In this document: positions 1 through 11,272 of the stretch, one piece after another | How the letters are laid out: the number at the start of each line of letters is the position of its first letter | Position numbering within the stretch: position 1 is the first letter of the stretch | Assembly: GCF_001723175.1 (NCBI RefSeq) | Contig: NC_064653.1 | Span: forward strand, 3,968,001 to 4,032,000 | Reading direction: 5' to 3' | DNA: 64,000 nt | Source: Penicillium oxalicum | Lineage: Eukaryota > Ascomycota > Eurotiomycetes > Eurotiales > Aspergillaceae | Notes under the pieces: model-generated | Seen by the model: only the letters and a program-made list of their open reading frames with translations | What the model was told of the DNA's origin: nothing | The model's database searches: none | Program-made: the position numbers and the translations under genes

Positions 1-245
1 CAATGGTTGAGCCTGAGACCCAGAATGGCGTTTGTGAGAACAGTCATAAAGTAGGGTTGGAATTGATCCTTATCCAACTCCAATGTATATTTCAAGACAA
101 GGATATATCAAATGTGACAGTAGTCCACAGCTGTCTGATCGTTATCTACCCTTATGGGACACGACTGCTGGTCCTCGAAAAGATTCACAAGTACATATCG
201 AGGCTAAACAAGATAGATCCCAACCTTCCCACAAAACCCACACGC

Positions 246-1605
246 CTAGTGGTGACGACCCTTGGTGGCATGCTTGGTCACGGTGAAGTTGTAGGAGGGC
301 ATCATCTCGTCGGCGACGGGGTAATAATCCGCACTCTTGAGCTTCATATCCCGAGCGTAGTACTCAAACAGCAGCTCCTTGGAGCTGATATCGAGCGTCA
401 CAAACCCGTTAGCGGCCTGACCGGCATCGGCCCCGAGCCATTTGGTGAAGGGACCTAGGGGGACACCGTTGTTACAATCGCCAGCCTCGGCGTAGCCGGC
501 ACCGCCGGTGAGGACGAAGTTGGTCCCTTCGTACTCGTAATGGGCCATGCAGTGATCGTGGCCATTGACCACGACGCCGTTGTTCTCGCGGACAATGTCG
601 ATGAGGGGAGTCAGTTCGGTGTAATTGGAACTCGAAGAGACGAAACCGTGGTGAATCTGCAGGATCTTCCAGGTCGCGTCCGACTCGGCAAAGGTTTTGC
701 GAAGGAAGTCAACTTGGGTCTGTGTGTCCTTGTGACACTCGATCACATAGTCGGTGTTGTAGACCGAGGTCGACTGCTGGTATTTGTTGATGAAGCAGTC
801 GGAGTCGATCACGGCAAAGGTAGCGGTCCAGTCGGCGCCCTTGAGATCGTATGTGTAGAAGGGCTTGTTCTCGTGACCAAAGTACCACCGGTCATCAATC
901 AGGGGAGCCAGGCGGGTTTGGAAATCCACACCGGCCTTGCCAGCCACCACGTCGTGGTTGCCAATGGCTTGGTACCAGGGTTTGCCATCGAAGGCCTTGC
1001 CAACGTACATGTTGGCCCATCCCTCGTAGAAGCGATTGATCCCCTCAGAGTGGAAGGCCACTCCACTGTCATAGAAGTTGTCTCCGACGGACATGAAAGC
1101 AGCGCAGTCCTTCTTCGAACAAACTTTCTCGATGTATTTGGCAGTGCGCTCTAATATGGAGACATCGCGCATTAGCCTGAATCCACGTATCTGTTTTGGA
1201 GGAACCCGGATGGAGATGCACCCCGATAACCAACGAGAGTCCAAGAATGACTTACTTTCTTCGATGGTGGCATTGCTGATTGCACTACGGTCACCTGGAT
1301 CACAGTCGTTCTGAATTTCTCGGGGGATGGACACTCCTTCAGCCTGGAGCTTGGGCAGGGCAGTGTTACAGAATTCCAGAGGAAGGGGCTGCCAGCCAGT
1401 CCAGCCGTAGTCTATAGGTTTGACAACCGTTAGCCGCTATTTCTGTGATGGGCTCTGTTACGAATGGGTTTCCCATCGTGAACATACCTCCAAGAAGAGC
1501 AACGGTCATCCGCTTCATCCCGGTGGGGGCCGTGATGGAGTTGGGCGCTGCATAAGCACCTAGAGTGAGGCCCAGGGCAAGGGCAATCCGCGACATGGCT
1601 GGCAT
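246..1605 (-). CDS. Secreted metallophosphatase, purple/tartrate-resistant acid phosphatase type
   Basis: Likely secreted acid phosphatase hydrolysing phosphomonoesters outside the cell. I read three exons (1605-1488, 1411-1256, 1150-246), phases consistent, giving 392 aa. The N-terminus is hydrophobic (MSRIALALGLTLGAYAAP), a signal peptide. Joining exons 1 and 2 creates the first metal motif, GDYGW. It is followed by GDNFYDSG, GNHD, an HH pair in LQIHHGF and GHDHCMAHY, the five-motif series of dinuclear metallophosphoesterases. The length suits the small ACP5/TRAP-like class and not the large plant-type purple phosphatases. Start chosen at the ATG before the signal peptide; a second in-frame ATG lies three codons later. 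A TATA-like TATTTAAG sits about 70 nt upstream and CACGTG boxes lie further up. Family call is firm; substrate is not known. Confidence 0.88.
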
Positions 1606-4318
1606 CTTGAAGATGGTTGATTGAGACGTTCAGCCTCGGTGTGCCAGAGGGATGTGAGATTCCTGCACCGGCTTAAATAGCTGTTGACGGCGGCTCCTTC
1701 AGTCGGCACTAGCGCAATTTCTTCCATGACTCCTCCAACGCCCAGGGTCACGCTCGCTTGCGATGTGAATGGGCACAAGATCACGTCAGGTTTCGTGGAA
1801 GACTCAAGCGCACTTCCCTCGTGCTTGGTTTCCGTTCCAATCGAGATTGCAGGTGCCTGGAAAGGGGCGGGCACGGTGCGAGGAACTGAAAGCTTGTACC
1901 TTCTTTTCGAAAAGCTTAGCATAGCTTCCGACGCGAATCACAGGTCTCATGGCGCCCAGGTGATCGAGCAACAGCTCCGCGATACCCGCAGATTGGTCTT
2001 CGTGGTTGGCATTGAATGCTCGGACACCCGTGGGCTCGTCTGGCCTGGTTGCGCTCGGACAGGTGGGTACTGGATCATCTCCACCCTCTCTGCACTCCAC
2101 CGTGCCCTGAAGGAAGCCCCGTCAGGCCCAAGCTCCGGCCCAAATGCCAATGGACAGGACAGGCACACTCCACGTGGGGTATCTGTTGGCTATGGGTATG
2201 GGTTGACAGTACCTCGTGGCGACTTGACAGTATTGGGGTATAACAACCGCAATCGGGACGGTCAGCTCGGTGGGCTTGAGAGCCCCGAGCCAGCTCGGCC
2301 GATATGTCTCCAAGAAGTGTAGCTCTGTATCGCACAGGTATATTGTTTTCCCAATGCGGTAAATAGAATGGACAATCTTCCGTTGCCAAGTGAACAGGGG
2401 GCAAGTGAGCACCGGTCATGAGAGGGTCAAGAAAGACGGCTGTGTAGAAACTCCTGTGCTTCCGTTGGCCACTGACAATGAAGTCGAAATTTGGACCGGT
2501 CTGTCACGTGGATTTGGTTGTCAGCCGTGTTTTGGAACACTGGAAACTGGAAAAGACCATCGCCTCTCTCGTTCTCTCCTCTATTTGGCAGAGTCCAACA
2601 TTTGTCCAGGTGCCACGGATGGTTCCATACTAGAGTCTAAGCACGCAGAGTGACATGACACATATCAAAAGGGGTCATTGAAAATCCTATGGCAGTCCAA
2701 TGGAGCTGTGGTTTCTGCAACACTGTTAAGTACGAATCACTGAGATGGGTCCTTAGTTAGTGGAGTGTACATACGTACCTAGAAGGCCTTACTTGATTCA
2801 TGTTGCTCGGGTCAGAAGGCGTTTTCATTTGCGACGCCAAACTCAAACATGGACAAAGCTTGGAGCACACTCATTGATACTCTTGGTAGAAAACATCAAA
2901 TGCAGCAATGTTGATGCGCTCTCAAACTACTGTTTAGAAGTGCCAAGTCGGTCTTTATTCAAGAAAGTTGATGTGATCATTTACCGCGACTGGAGGAAAC
3001 AAAATTCTTATGGATTTGCTAGTTGATTCGCTCTATATTCCACCATGACCAGGATTCACTCACTACGTCGGCGAACTGATGTTGAGTACGTATGAGAAGA
3101 CGGAGATTGACGTATCTCCTTACTTCTGCTATGTCAATCCATAATTTATTCGTGATTGAGAGCTGGCCAAATCTCTTCTGCCTATTGAATCACCCAGCAG
3201 AGAGACTGAGTGGACTTTTCTACCGGACAAGGCCATGGTAATCATCCACCCCCAGCAAAGGGCCAATCCCGTGTCCGGTGTGCATTGCTGAGCTTCCAAC
3301 ACAAAGTGAGAGCGCTTTGTTTGACTCGGAGGATGTATACTTGCTGCGAGACAACAGGCTGGAGGAATCACTGTGCACGGCTGACACGAACTGCAAATCC
3401 GAGTTCGGACAGGAAATGGCGTAGGCAAACCCAACGAGTCCCCGGCTGTAAGCATCATGCCTGGCTGATGGGGGCTGCATCCCCACAGTATTCGAACAGC
3501 TCCCGAACCAGCTGCGCAGAGGAATGCATCGATAAAAGTTTAAGTTTGGCCCATGATAAGCTGATGATCTTATTACTGGTCTATTTCTTTTCATCTTCCA
3601 TTTCTGAGTGTTTAAACCATAGGTGTTCATGCAAATTTTAGTGTTTGAATGTCTCAAAGAGATCCTTGCTCCTGTCACACAAAACCCAACTGCAGTCGTA
3701 GGACAGGCGACTGGAGTATTCAAGATAGCCGACCGCCCTGTAGACCGCTGGCCTCAAAGTACGTGAAAGCGCCAGCCATCAAGTTTTCTCATTCCACAAG
3801 ATCCTTGATTTCAAAGATGGGGATCTGTCACCGCTTCGCTCTCGAGTCATCTGTTCCTGTTCTTCAAAATACCGAAAACAGCGAATGGCGAGGTCGCCGA
3901 CTCCAAAAGGTCCCGGCGGGACTCCGGGATTTGGCCTCGGGGACTAGAGCTCTCTGCCTGGGTCCGGGCTGGGCGCGGCTGAGGTGGCGCGTCTCTTAGA
4001 GATGATTCCATGGTCCCCGAGGATGACTGACGTCGGCTTCTTCCGTAGAGAACACTGCGGACGATGAAAAGAGACCACACCCGTTTCTGGTCCACATTGA
4101 AGCAACAAGAGTCTCGACCTTTGCCAGGTACAGTTTGGACTATATCTATTATCCACTCATTCAACGAGAGCGCACTGCGACGTTTGAAAAGGGATATCAC
4201 TTATCGATCGCCGATCGCCTACCTTTTGTTGGTGCGCGGCGTCTTGAACTGAGGGTAAGGCTGACGGGTTGAATCGCCGTGAGCTCTCCATCCTTCTCAC
4301 CAACCGGCCAGGCACTCA
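1606..4318. other. Intergenic region between phosphatase and Zn2Cys6 regulator
   Basis: About 2.7 kb without a gene I can support. Open frames exist (for example on the plus strand 1684-2322) but they overlap frames on the other strand, lack family signatures and have no convincing splice partners. It must hold the promoters of the two flanking divergent genes. The CACGTG boxes at 2171 and 2505 are the only motifs I would point to. Confidence 0.5.
1672..1679 (-). promoter_or_regulatory. TATA-like box of the phosphatase gene
   Basis: The minus strand reads TATTTAAG about 70 nt before the phosphatase ATG at 1605, the usual distance for a fungal core promoter. Two palindromic CACGTG boxes (2171-2176 and 2505-2510) lie about 570 and 900 nt upstream. 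CACGTG is the core bound by Pho4/NUC-1-type phosphate regulators, so phosphate control is plausible but inferred. Confidence 0.4.
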
Positions 4319-6100
4319 ATGCCAGCTTCTCCGCCATCACCCTCGAATTCCACCTCCGCGTCGACCAGGTCCAAAGCACGCCCTTCGTCTCTCGCCTGCA
4401 TCGAGTGTCGCAAACACCACATCAAGTGCGACGCTCGGCGTCCCACCTGCTCACGATGCGCGGCGGCAGAGGTCCATTGCGTCTTTCTCCCGTCACGACG
4501 AGGTGGCAGACGGAAAATCGAGAAACCCTCTTCGCGGCTTCCGATCGCCGATACTCAGGCGATCGCGCCGGGATCCGCACCAGAATCAGCGCCATTTGGA
4601 TCGACCGAGCCGCGTCGCGCACGATCAAGGGGTGTGATTCGGTACGGTGAGCCCAGTGCCGATGAACCAGAGCAGCTGGAATTGCAAGGAAACTCGCCCG
4701 AGTTCATTGTGCCGGAAGCGCGACTGGTGCGCCTCTACTATGAGAACTTCCATGCAGCACATCCGATCCTTGTGCCCGCGGCGCTGTTCAACAAGTGGCA
4801 GTATCCTCACTACCTGCAACAAGTGGTCAAATTCATCGGCAGCCACTACTCTCTGGTGCTCGACAATGACATCTTGAGTGAGCCAACATGGCTCATGCTA
4901 AATGGAACGGCGGATCGAACACCACAGATGGTACAGGCCCTGTTATTGTATTCGATCATGATGCGCGCACGGAACGAAACGTCCCAGGCTGAGACCGCTC
5001 TGACACGAGCGATCGATATGGCTCTGGAGTTGGGGATGAACCGCGAGGAGTTTGTGATCACCGCGGCGGGGGGCCGAGACCACGAGATGGAGAGCTTGCG
5101 TCGCACATGGTGGAATCTGTTCATCTGGGAGATTTACATGACCTCCCTGAACGAGACGATGCAACTTCGCTGCAGTGATATCTTCTCCGATGTGCACCTG
5201 CCCTGCGAAGAATCGACCTACGCCTCGCTCGAGGCAATTCCGCCACCCCAGTCACTGAGTGCGTTCCGGTCACGAATCTTTACGGAAAATGAAGACGCCC
5301 CTCAGTTCTCGTCCTTTGCCTATTACATCGAATCAGCGCGTATCCTGGCTCGGGTGATCATTCTGAATGCCATGCCCGACACGCATCACGACCATCTGCA
5401 AGCGGTGGCGAACACGCTCGTGAGCTGGATCCACCACCTCCCACCTCAAAAGATTGAAATCGTGGATATGTACGGGACCATCGATGAGATGACGTTTCAA
5501 GCCCACTGCACGATCCAGTATGCCGCCATGCTTCTGCATTTACCGCGTAGTAATATCCGGCCTCGATTTCCGGACTCGATGTTCTCCATCTGTCCAATCA
5601 CTCCGTACCGATTGTCACCGTCTCTCACGCGGCAAGTGCACGATGTCAAGACGCTCGAGGCATCCAAGAGCCTATCCAATCTCCTCTCTGTGCGCTCCGA
5701 TGTCCGGGGATACAGTCCCGGCATGGTGTTCGTTGCCATTCTGTGCGGTCTGATCCAGCTCGCTGCCACCGAAACGCACGGCGCGGAATGTGCCGATCAT
5801 CATCACAATCGAATTGTGCTCATCCTTGGCTGTCTGAAGCAGCTGCGAGGAAAGTGGCCTCTTGCCCAGACGGGCCATGCTCACTTACGCCGGGTGGCCG
5901 CGCAGGTGATGAATCTCAGGCCTGACTACTCCCCCTTCGAGCGCAAACCCTCGCAGCCTGCGGATGATTCGCGGTCCCGGGAGAATTTGGATGGCACGGC
6001 CATGGGCACGCTCATGGACGATGAGCTCATGACGGATCAGTTCTCGTCGCGGCTCCTTTCCGAGTTTATTGATCCGACCTGTGGTGTACCTTTCTTGTAA
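4319..6100 (+). CDS. Zn2Cys6 transcription factor with fungal-specific TF domain
   Basis: Nuclear DNA-binding regulator, 593 aa in one uninterrupted frame. A Ser/Thr/Pro-rich start leads to a binuclear zinc cluster at about residues 27-54: ACIECRKHHIKCDARRPTCS then CAAAEVHC, matching C-x2-C-x6-C-x6-C-x2-C-x6-C. A basic RRGGRRK stretch follows. From about residue 130 the sequence has the look of the fungal middle homology region (LVRLYYENFHAAHPILVP; ETALTRAIDMALELGMNRE; RRTWWNLFIWEIYMT). It reads like a full-length regulator; target genes cannot be told from sequence. The next gene downstream is a sulfurtransferase on the same strand, but a link is not shown. Confidence 0.9.
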   Translation: MPASPPSPSNSTSASTRSKARPSSLACIECRKHHIKCDARRPTCSRCAAAEVHCVFLPSRRGGRRKIEKPSSRLPIADTQAIAPGSAPESAPFGSTEPRRARSRGVIRYGEPSADEPEQLELQGNSPEFIVPEARLVRLYYENFHAAHPILVPAALFNKWQYPHYLQQVVKFIGSHYSLVLDNDILSEPTWLMLNGTADRTPQMVQALLLYSIMMRARNETSQAETALTRAIDMALELGMNREEFVITAAGGRDHEMESLRRTWWNLFIWEIYMTSLNETMQLRCSDIFSDVHLPCEESTYASLEAIPPPQSLSAFRSRIFTENEDAPQFSSFAYYIESARILARVIILNAMPDTHHDHLQAVANTLVSWIHHLPPQKIEIVDMYGTIDEMTFQAHCTIQYAAMLLHLPRSNIRPRFPDSMFSICPITPYRLSPSLTRQVHDVKTLEASKSLSNLLSVRSDVRGYSPGMVFVAILCGLIQLAATETHGAECADHHHNRIVLILGCLKQLRGKWPLAQTGHAHLRRVAAQVMNLRPDYSPFERKPSQPADDSRSRENLDGTAMGTLMDDELMTDQFSSRLLSEFIDPTCGVPFL

Positions 6101-6726
6101 GAAGTCATTTCTAAGTGTAGTTTGGTGGGGGGAACTTAGAACGCTTGAGGAGGCTCATCACTAAACCTCATTTTTGCGGAAGCCGCTGAGAATTCCGTGC
6201 GACGTGGGCGGCAGCACATTATACCCATTTAACGCCTCCATTCGTACTTTGGCAGCCAATATTTGCCAACTGATATGCTTTTTGTAATGTGTTTTGAATC
6301 CAGCTGGCTTGGGGGGCATTTTGCCTTTTCGGGCTGTTTTCAGGGAAATCCCCGTTCGGCGACTGAACTTATATTTTGCAGCCGTTTATACTTTGGCGCC
6401 GGGGACTCAAAAGCAGACCCATCGTACAGAGATCTCAAAATCTGGAACCACCTACCTAAGGTATTTCTGCTCTGGCGATCACCCTAGAAAAATATCAGTA
6501 GCTGTATCTGGTAGCCCATGTTCCTGAATGGATCCACAGTCCACTTTCTAGCACCCACGCACGACGATCACGTCATTTGTGATATCGCGGCGCGCCCCCC
6601 GACCTTATTTTAACGCCCCGGATCCGCACCTTTGCAACTGATGATGTGACCTTTCTCCATGTGCAATTCCATCCTGATCGTCCGGTATCTCTGTCCTCAA
6701 ATCGATCTCTTTTTCAAAAGAAAACC
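6101..6726 (+). other. Promoter region of the sulfurtransferase
   Basis: About 625 nt between the regulator stop and the sulfurtransferase ATG. No coding signal. A Ctc/Ttt-rich leader (CTCTTTTTCAAAAG) lies just before the ATG at 6727 and a TTATTTTAA stretch at about 6605-6613 could act as TATA element. Confidence 0.35.
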
Positions 6727-7820
6727 ATGACAGACCCTTTCACATCGCTCTTTGTGACGCCAGCGCAACTCCATGCTGCTCTGGCCGAGGCTCGCAGCTC
6801 CAGCGGTCCTCGAGTGATTCCGCTCGTGGCAGGGCGGAATTCCAACGTGGAATCCTTTGAGTCACAACATGTTCCTGGTTCAAGGTGAGTCTCTTTTCCT
6901 ATGATCTCAATGTCTGGTGAGATTCAGCATGAGACGGTCGAGCAGCTCAGTTCCTTTTTCCTGCCCCCTCCCCCCCCTTCGCTTTTGAGGAAATACATCC
7001 AAATCTTCATACTTATATTTGCCCCCTCTCCTCCCCATCCTTTAGATTCTTCAACATGGACCTGATCAGAGACACTGCATCTCCTTATCCCATGATGCTA
7101 CCTACTGCCTCGCAATTTGCACGGTTCATGTCTCATCTTCGGATCCGACCAGAAGATATCCTGGTCATCTATGACCCTCTAGAACCCGGCTTCTACTCTT
7201 CACCACGCGTGGCGTGGACTTGCCAATATTTTGGCCATCACGCGGTCCACATCCTCAACACGTTTCCAAAATACGTGCAAGAAGGATATCCTGTATCCTC
7301 GGGATCTGTCCGGGAATGCTTGACCGCACCCACGGCCGAACATCCTGCGGAGATGTCTTACCCTGAAAGACCCGTGCCGGACACGAACAGAGTCATTTCA
7401 TTCGAAGAGCTATCGAAAACGCTGATGGATCCATCGCATACTACGACGGCGGGAGAGGTCAAGTTGCAGATTCTCGATTCTCGACCTAGTGGTCGCTTCG
7501 CTGGCCCCGTGGATACGGACTTGTCCGTCCTGCCCAGAGGTCATATTCCATCGGCGGTGAATGTGCCATTCTCATCCTTACTGGGTCCTGAGAAGACAGT
7601 GTGGTCTCCACGGGAGCTGGCAGACCTGCTGGTGAAGGCCGGGGTGAAAGAAGGTGTGCCGACGGTGGTGTATTGCAACACTGGAGTGACGGCCGCGGGA
7701 CTAGATATAGCGTTGCAGGCGAGTGGGCTCACACTCGAGACACGTCTATATGATGGGAGCTGGAGTGAGTGGACCAAGAGGGCAGATCCGAAGAGCATGT
7801 TAGCTAGCACTGGTTCATGA
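6727..7820 (+). CDS. Thiosulfate/3-mercaptopyruvate sulfurtransferase (two rhodanese domains)
   Basis: Transfers sulfane sulfur from thiosulfate or 3-mercaptopyruvate to cyanide or thiol acceptors. Two exons (6727-6884, 7046-7820) joined in phase give 310 aa. The splice restores the rhodanese motif HVPGSRFFNMDLI, whose two halves lie on either side of the intron. The N-terminal rhodanese domain has no catalytic Cys (ILVIYDPLEPGFYSSPRVAW), as usual. The C-terminal domain carries the loop YCNTGVTAAG with Cys at about residue 263. CNTGVTA fits the general C-x-x-G-x-T/S-A loop; from this alone I cannot separate thiosulfate from mercaptopyruvate specificity. No clear mitochondrial presequence, so possibly cytosolic. 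Confidence 0.88.
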
Positions 7821-8489
7821 TTCACGGTCAAGGTCACACGTGGACGGAATGTTACGAGGGCGATAGAAGCACAACGTCAGAAAGGAAGCGGTGTAAATTT
7901 TGACGCTCAATACCGGGCGGCTTTGGGTGGGTAAGGTGGAGAGGTGACACCAGATGGTTCAAATACCCATCATTTCTCGATATTCTGACCGGAGCAGTAC
8001 CGGCCATATACCTGGTAACATTCATCTGAATGGAATGGGAAGACACTAGGTAAAACCTATGCTTCAGTTTCAACATTGATCATTTACAGATTTTCATTGA
8101 AACTGGTCGTTCTAAGAATCAAGTGTGTACAGGAGTGTATCGGAAATTAGCAAGACCTAGGTATTTCCGATGGGTGGCTTTTACACTAAGCACGCTGCCT
8201 ACCGACTGCGCAGTGTGTTCTCAATCTACAGGATATCAAATAGACTAGAGTCAGGCTGCGAGGATTAAGGATATTCATCTGATTTCAAAAGTACTTCTCT
8301 TGCTCACTCCACTGGGATGAGATCTCCAACAGGGGCGAGCATCAAGCCGCCCCAAATCCCAAATCCCATATTCCATATTGCATATCCAAAGGCTTAAACC
8401 GTCTGCTATAGCCACGCACAGTTTCCGTCAAGGAAAATGTCTCTGCAGTGGGCACACAACAAGCCCTTGAAGCTTCACGGCTTCCACCT
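7821..8489. other. Intergenic, convergent 3' ends
   Basis: About 670 nt between the 3' ends of the sulfurtransferase (+) and feruloyl esterase (-). It should contain both 3' UTRs and polyadenylation sites. I see no gene and no strong repeat. Confidence 0.45.
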
Positions 8490-9594
8490 CTAAGAGAATT
8501 GAGAGATAAAGCTCCAAATCTCACCCGGAGTCCACGGAGAACCCGCTCCGCGGTCTGTCGCCAGAGGCTCGTGAGGACCATCAAAGGGAATCCACCAGAC
8601 GGGGTGCCCGCTCGAGCACCCACTGTACACCGTCTTGATGTGCTTCCCACTGCCTGCCGCCGGCTCCGGGGCGTTCTGGGCCGTACACTTGTTGTCCTTG
8701 ACAAAGGTGTCGCGGATGGAGCGTCCCAGGTTGATGGGCAGGACATTGTCGGAGACGCCGTGCTGGGCGTAGTAAGCCACGGGTTGGGTGCCGGGGCTGC
8801 ATCCGCTGAGGTTGGCACCGCTCATGACGGCCACGCCACGGAAGACGTCTGGTCGCGCGCAGGCAAGCGCGTAGGACATGGAACCGCCGTAACTCCAGCC
8901 CATCGAGTAGATCTGGTCATTGTCGATGCAGAGCTCGGACTGGAGCTTCTCCCGAATCTGGTCGAAGAAGGTGATGTCCTGGCCGCCCTCGTTGGCCCAG
9001 CCATTGTTCAGACCCTGCGGAGCGACGAAGATAGCGCTGTTACCGGCCAGCGGTCTGACGCCGTAGTAATTTCCGTTGGCCACGTCCTGCATGGTTCCAC
9101 CGAGCCAGTGGGGAGCAAAGATGAGCTTGTAAGATTTGCTGCGGTCATAGTTGTCGGGCAGCGCCAAGATGTATTGTCGCTGTTTCCCGTTCACAGTGGT
9201 CGAGAATGTCCCGCTCTTCAGAGTGGAGGACTTGCCACATCCCTGGGAGGTGTTGCCCGAACCTCCAGGGGAGCTAGGGTTTGTTTGGGCCGGCCCCGCT
9301 GGTCGTGGTTTTGCTGGTAACGAGCGTGGTGGTGGCCTGGCCGCCTCCGCAATTGCCGGGAATACACTGAGAGTAGTATGGGTTGACTGCGTTGCAGCAG
9401 TTGCCAGAGGTGCACGTCGTTGGACCACTGTAGCCAGTTCCGCCACCTAGAGGAAGACCCGAACCATGTCAGTTGACGGAGCCACGTCGATGAGCGCTAG
9501 GATGTTTGATGTACAGGGACTACTTACACTGGCCCCAGACGGTCTGCTGCCCCAGCACCGATGTGGCAAACGCGAGCAGAAGAGCTGCCTTCAT
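8490..9594 (-). CDS. Secreted feruloyl esterase (CE1, FaeC-like) with N-terminal CBM1
   Basis: Releases ferulic acid from plant cell-wall polysaccharide. Exon 1 (9594-9528) encodes signal peptide [15 protein letters not shown] and the start of a family 1 cellulose-binding module; exon 2 (from 9446) finishes it with [19 protein letters not shown] and NPYYSQC. The catalytic domain has [14 protein letters not shown] (nucleophile Ser), then [19 protein letters not shown] with the probable catalytic His, and ends WSFISQFS. The CBM1 frame and the catalytic frame do not match directly: the first runs into TAG at the linker. A 79-nt GT-AG intron at 9321-9243 (phase 0) would reconcile them and give 314 aa; the alternative is a one-base frameshift. 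Family call is strong, the linker model is tentative. Confidence 0.85.
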
Positions 9595-9682
9595 ATTGGC
9601 GATTGCTTGTGCGTGATTTTGAATTGACTCAAGCGTGTAGCTTTGCGTGAAAGTGATGAGGGAAGGAGGGGGTGTCGTCTCC

Positions 9683-9690
9683 TTATTATA
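9683..9690 (-). promoter_or_regulatory. TATA box of the feruloyl esterase gene
   Basis: Minus strand TATAATAA, about 90 nt upstream of the ATG at 9594. Confidence 0.4.
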
Positions 9691-11223
9691 CGTGCCAGTA
9701 TGTGTTGGCCCCGTCGCTGCCCATCGTTCCGAGCAGAGTGACCGTGTGTTGATGTCCTGATGAAACGCAAGCGTCGGGCGCCAAGTCGGTCCAGAACGTC
9801 CGCCCACGACACCTCGTTGTGAAGAAAGCCTTTTTCCCACTCGAGAAATAGGCTAATTAGCATTGCCCTGTCGAGGGTGTATCACCTCCGGCCTCCCGGG
9901 TGCGGATCAATCCGAGTTGGCCACCTTGTGTCTGAGAGGGACAATGAGTGGTGGTCTGACTTCTCATCCATCGTTTCCTCAACAGGAGAGAGATGACGCA
10001 GATCCCCCGCCGGAATGATAGCCAGGGGCGGCTGCAGAACCCTTCTGCATCACGACGCATATGCAGGGTGCCCAGGTTCTGGTACAGGGTCCAGTGTCGA
10101 CTCCACCCTGCCCCCGGCAAAGAAACCTTAAGACCATTGCCGCCAAGAGAGCCATGCGGTTTCACTTCGTCGGAGCTGTCTGACAGAACCGCCTTTCTTC
10201 ACCCCCTTGGCGGACTGGGAGTGCAGTGTCGGGGATGCTTCCTGATTGAGCCCGGACTCACTCCGTCTGTACGGCAGTTGATCCTGCCAGAGAGGACTGG
10301 TAATGCATTACACATACGACCAGACGGGAAAGGTGAAAGGCAGGTTCAAGTTGGATGGACCGATTTCTGCAGAAAGGTATCAAGTCCTACATGGACAGAT
10401 TAAAGACCCTCTCAAGTGTACGGCCATGTGTGACGTGGTGGAAGGCAAAGTGGAACTGCCCTGTGAACGGGCAGATTGTCAACCGTCGCGCTGATATCAC
10501 GAGGAGCACGTGGCCCGTTTGGGCCCTTCCGACCGAAAAGAGGATTCTGTCTCACGATCAAACTGGCCTCTGAGAATGAGATATCTTTCTTTTCTTTTCT
10601 TGGAGTTCTCTTTTTTTTTCCTTCTTTTTTCCCGTCCCGAGGATCTCAATTTCATTTGGTGGAGCTCCTACCAATGTGGAAGAAGAACTCCTCACCCTAA
10701 CTCGTTTCAATTCTCTTACTGGTCTGGCCAAGTATCGAGCCCTACCCGTCTTTTTAGTATACCATCCATATTGTCAAGTGTCAACAATCTAGTTTGATCC
10801 AGCGTATCTACATATTCACCACGTTGAGAGGCCCCTGACAAGATTCCAGTCCATAAAGTGTCCCCTCTATTCTCGAGATTCTTTTCACCGGCGTAACCTT
10901 TGCAGGTGAGGATCAAAATGGCTCGGGGGTCACCGGGCAATTGTTTCATGTGTTTAACGGTCGACCCACATCCACCCGTTTGACATGCCCTTTGCAACGG
11001 ATCCCTTTGCTTGGAAGATGCTCTCCTCTCACCCGCACACGGTGAATCTTCAATCCTTTTTACCCTGAGATGGGCTCTGCATGTTGCTTTCCATCCCCCT
11101 CGCCAGCTCAGCTTAGTGTGGCGGCCTAAGATACAAGAACTGTGTCGCTTTGTCTGCAGGTCTGGTCCCTCCAGACGAGTGATGTGGGCCGTTCGCCTCG
11201 TGCTGCAGCGGATAAATGCTCAT

Positions 11224-11272
11224 CGTCACTCAGTAGTGACGAGTAGACTGAGTCGGTAGTACTGAGTCGGTA
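11224..11272. repeat. Short hairpin followed by two direct repeats
   Basis: CGTCACT at 11224-11230 and AGTGACG at 11235-11241 form a perfect 7-bp inverted repeat with a 4-nt loop. Right after it, ACTGAGTCGGTA occurs twice (11247-11258 and 11261-11272), period 14. The arms hold CGTCA/TGACG and each repeat holds TGAGTC, which are half-sites known for bZIP factors. Whether it is a regulatory array or chance is open. Confidence 0.4.

Noticed and set aside
540..1154. Long plus-strand frame across the phosphatase gene
   Set aside because: It is the antisense shadow of the conserved phosphatase exon and has no signature of its own.
1684..2322. 212-aa plus-strand open frame upstream of the phosphatase
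   Set aside because: It starts inside the phosphatase promoter, overlaps open frames on the other strand and shows no domain, signal peptide or splice pattern.
7955..7975. GGTTCAAATACC, resembling a tRNA B box
   Set aside because: It is not the full consensus, no A box lies at the right distance and no cloverleaf can be drawn.
8448..9320. 290-aa plus-strand frame over the feruloyl esterase
   Set aside because: Antisense to a well-conserved catalytic domain; composition follows the esterase codons.
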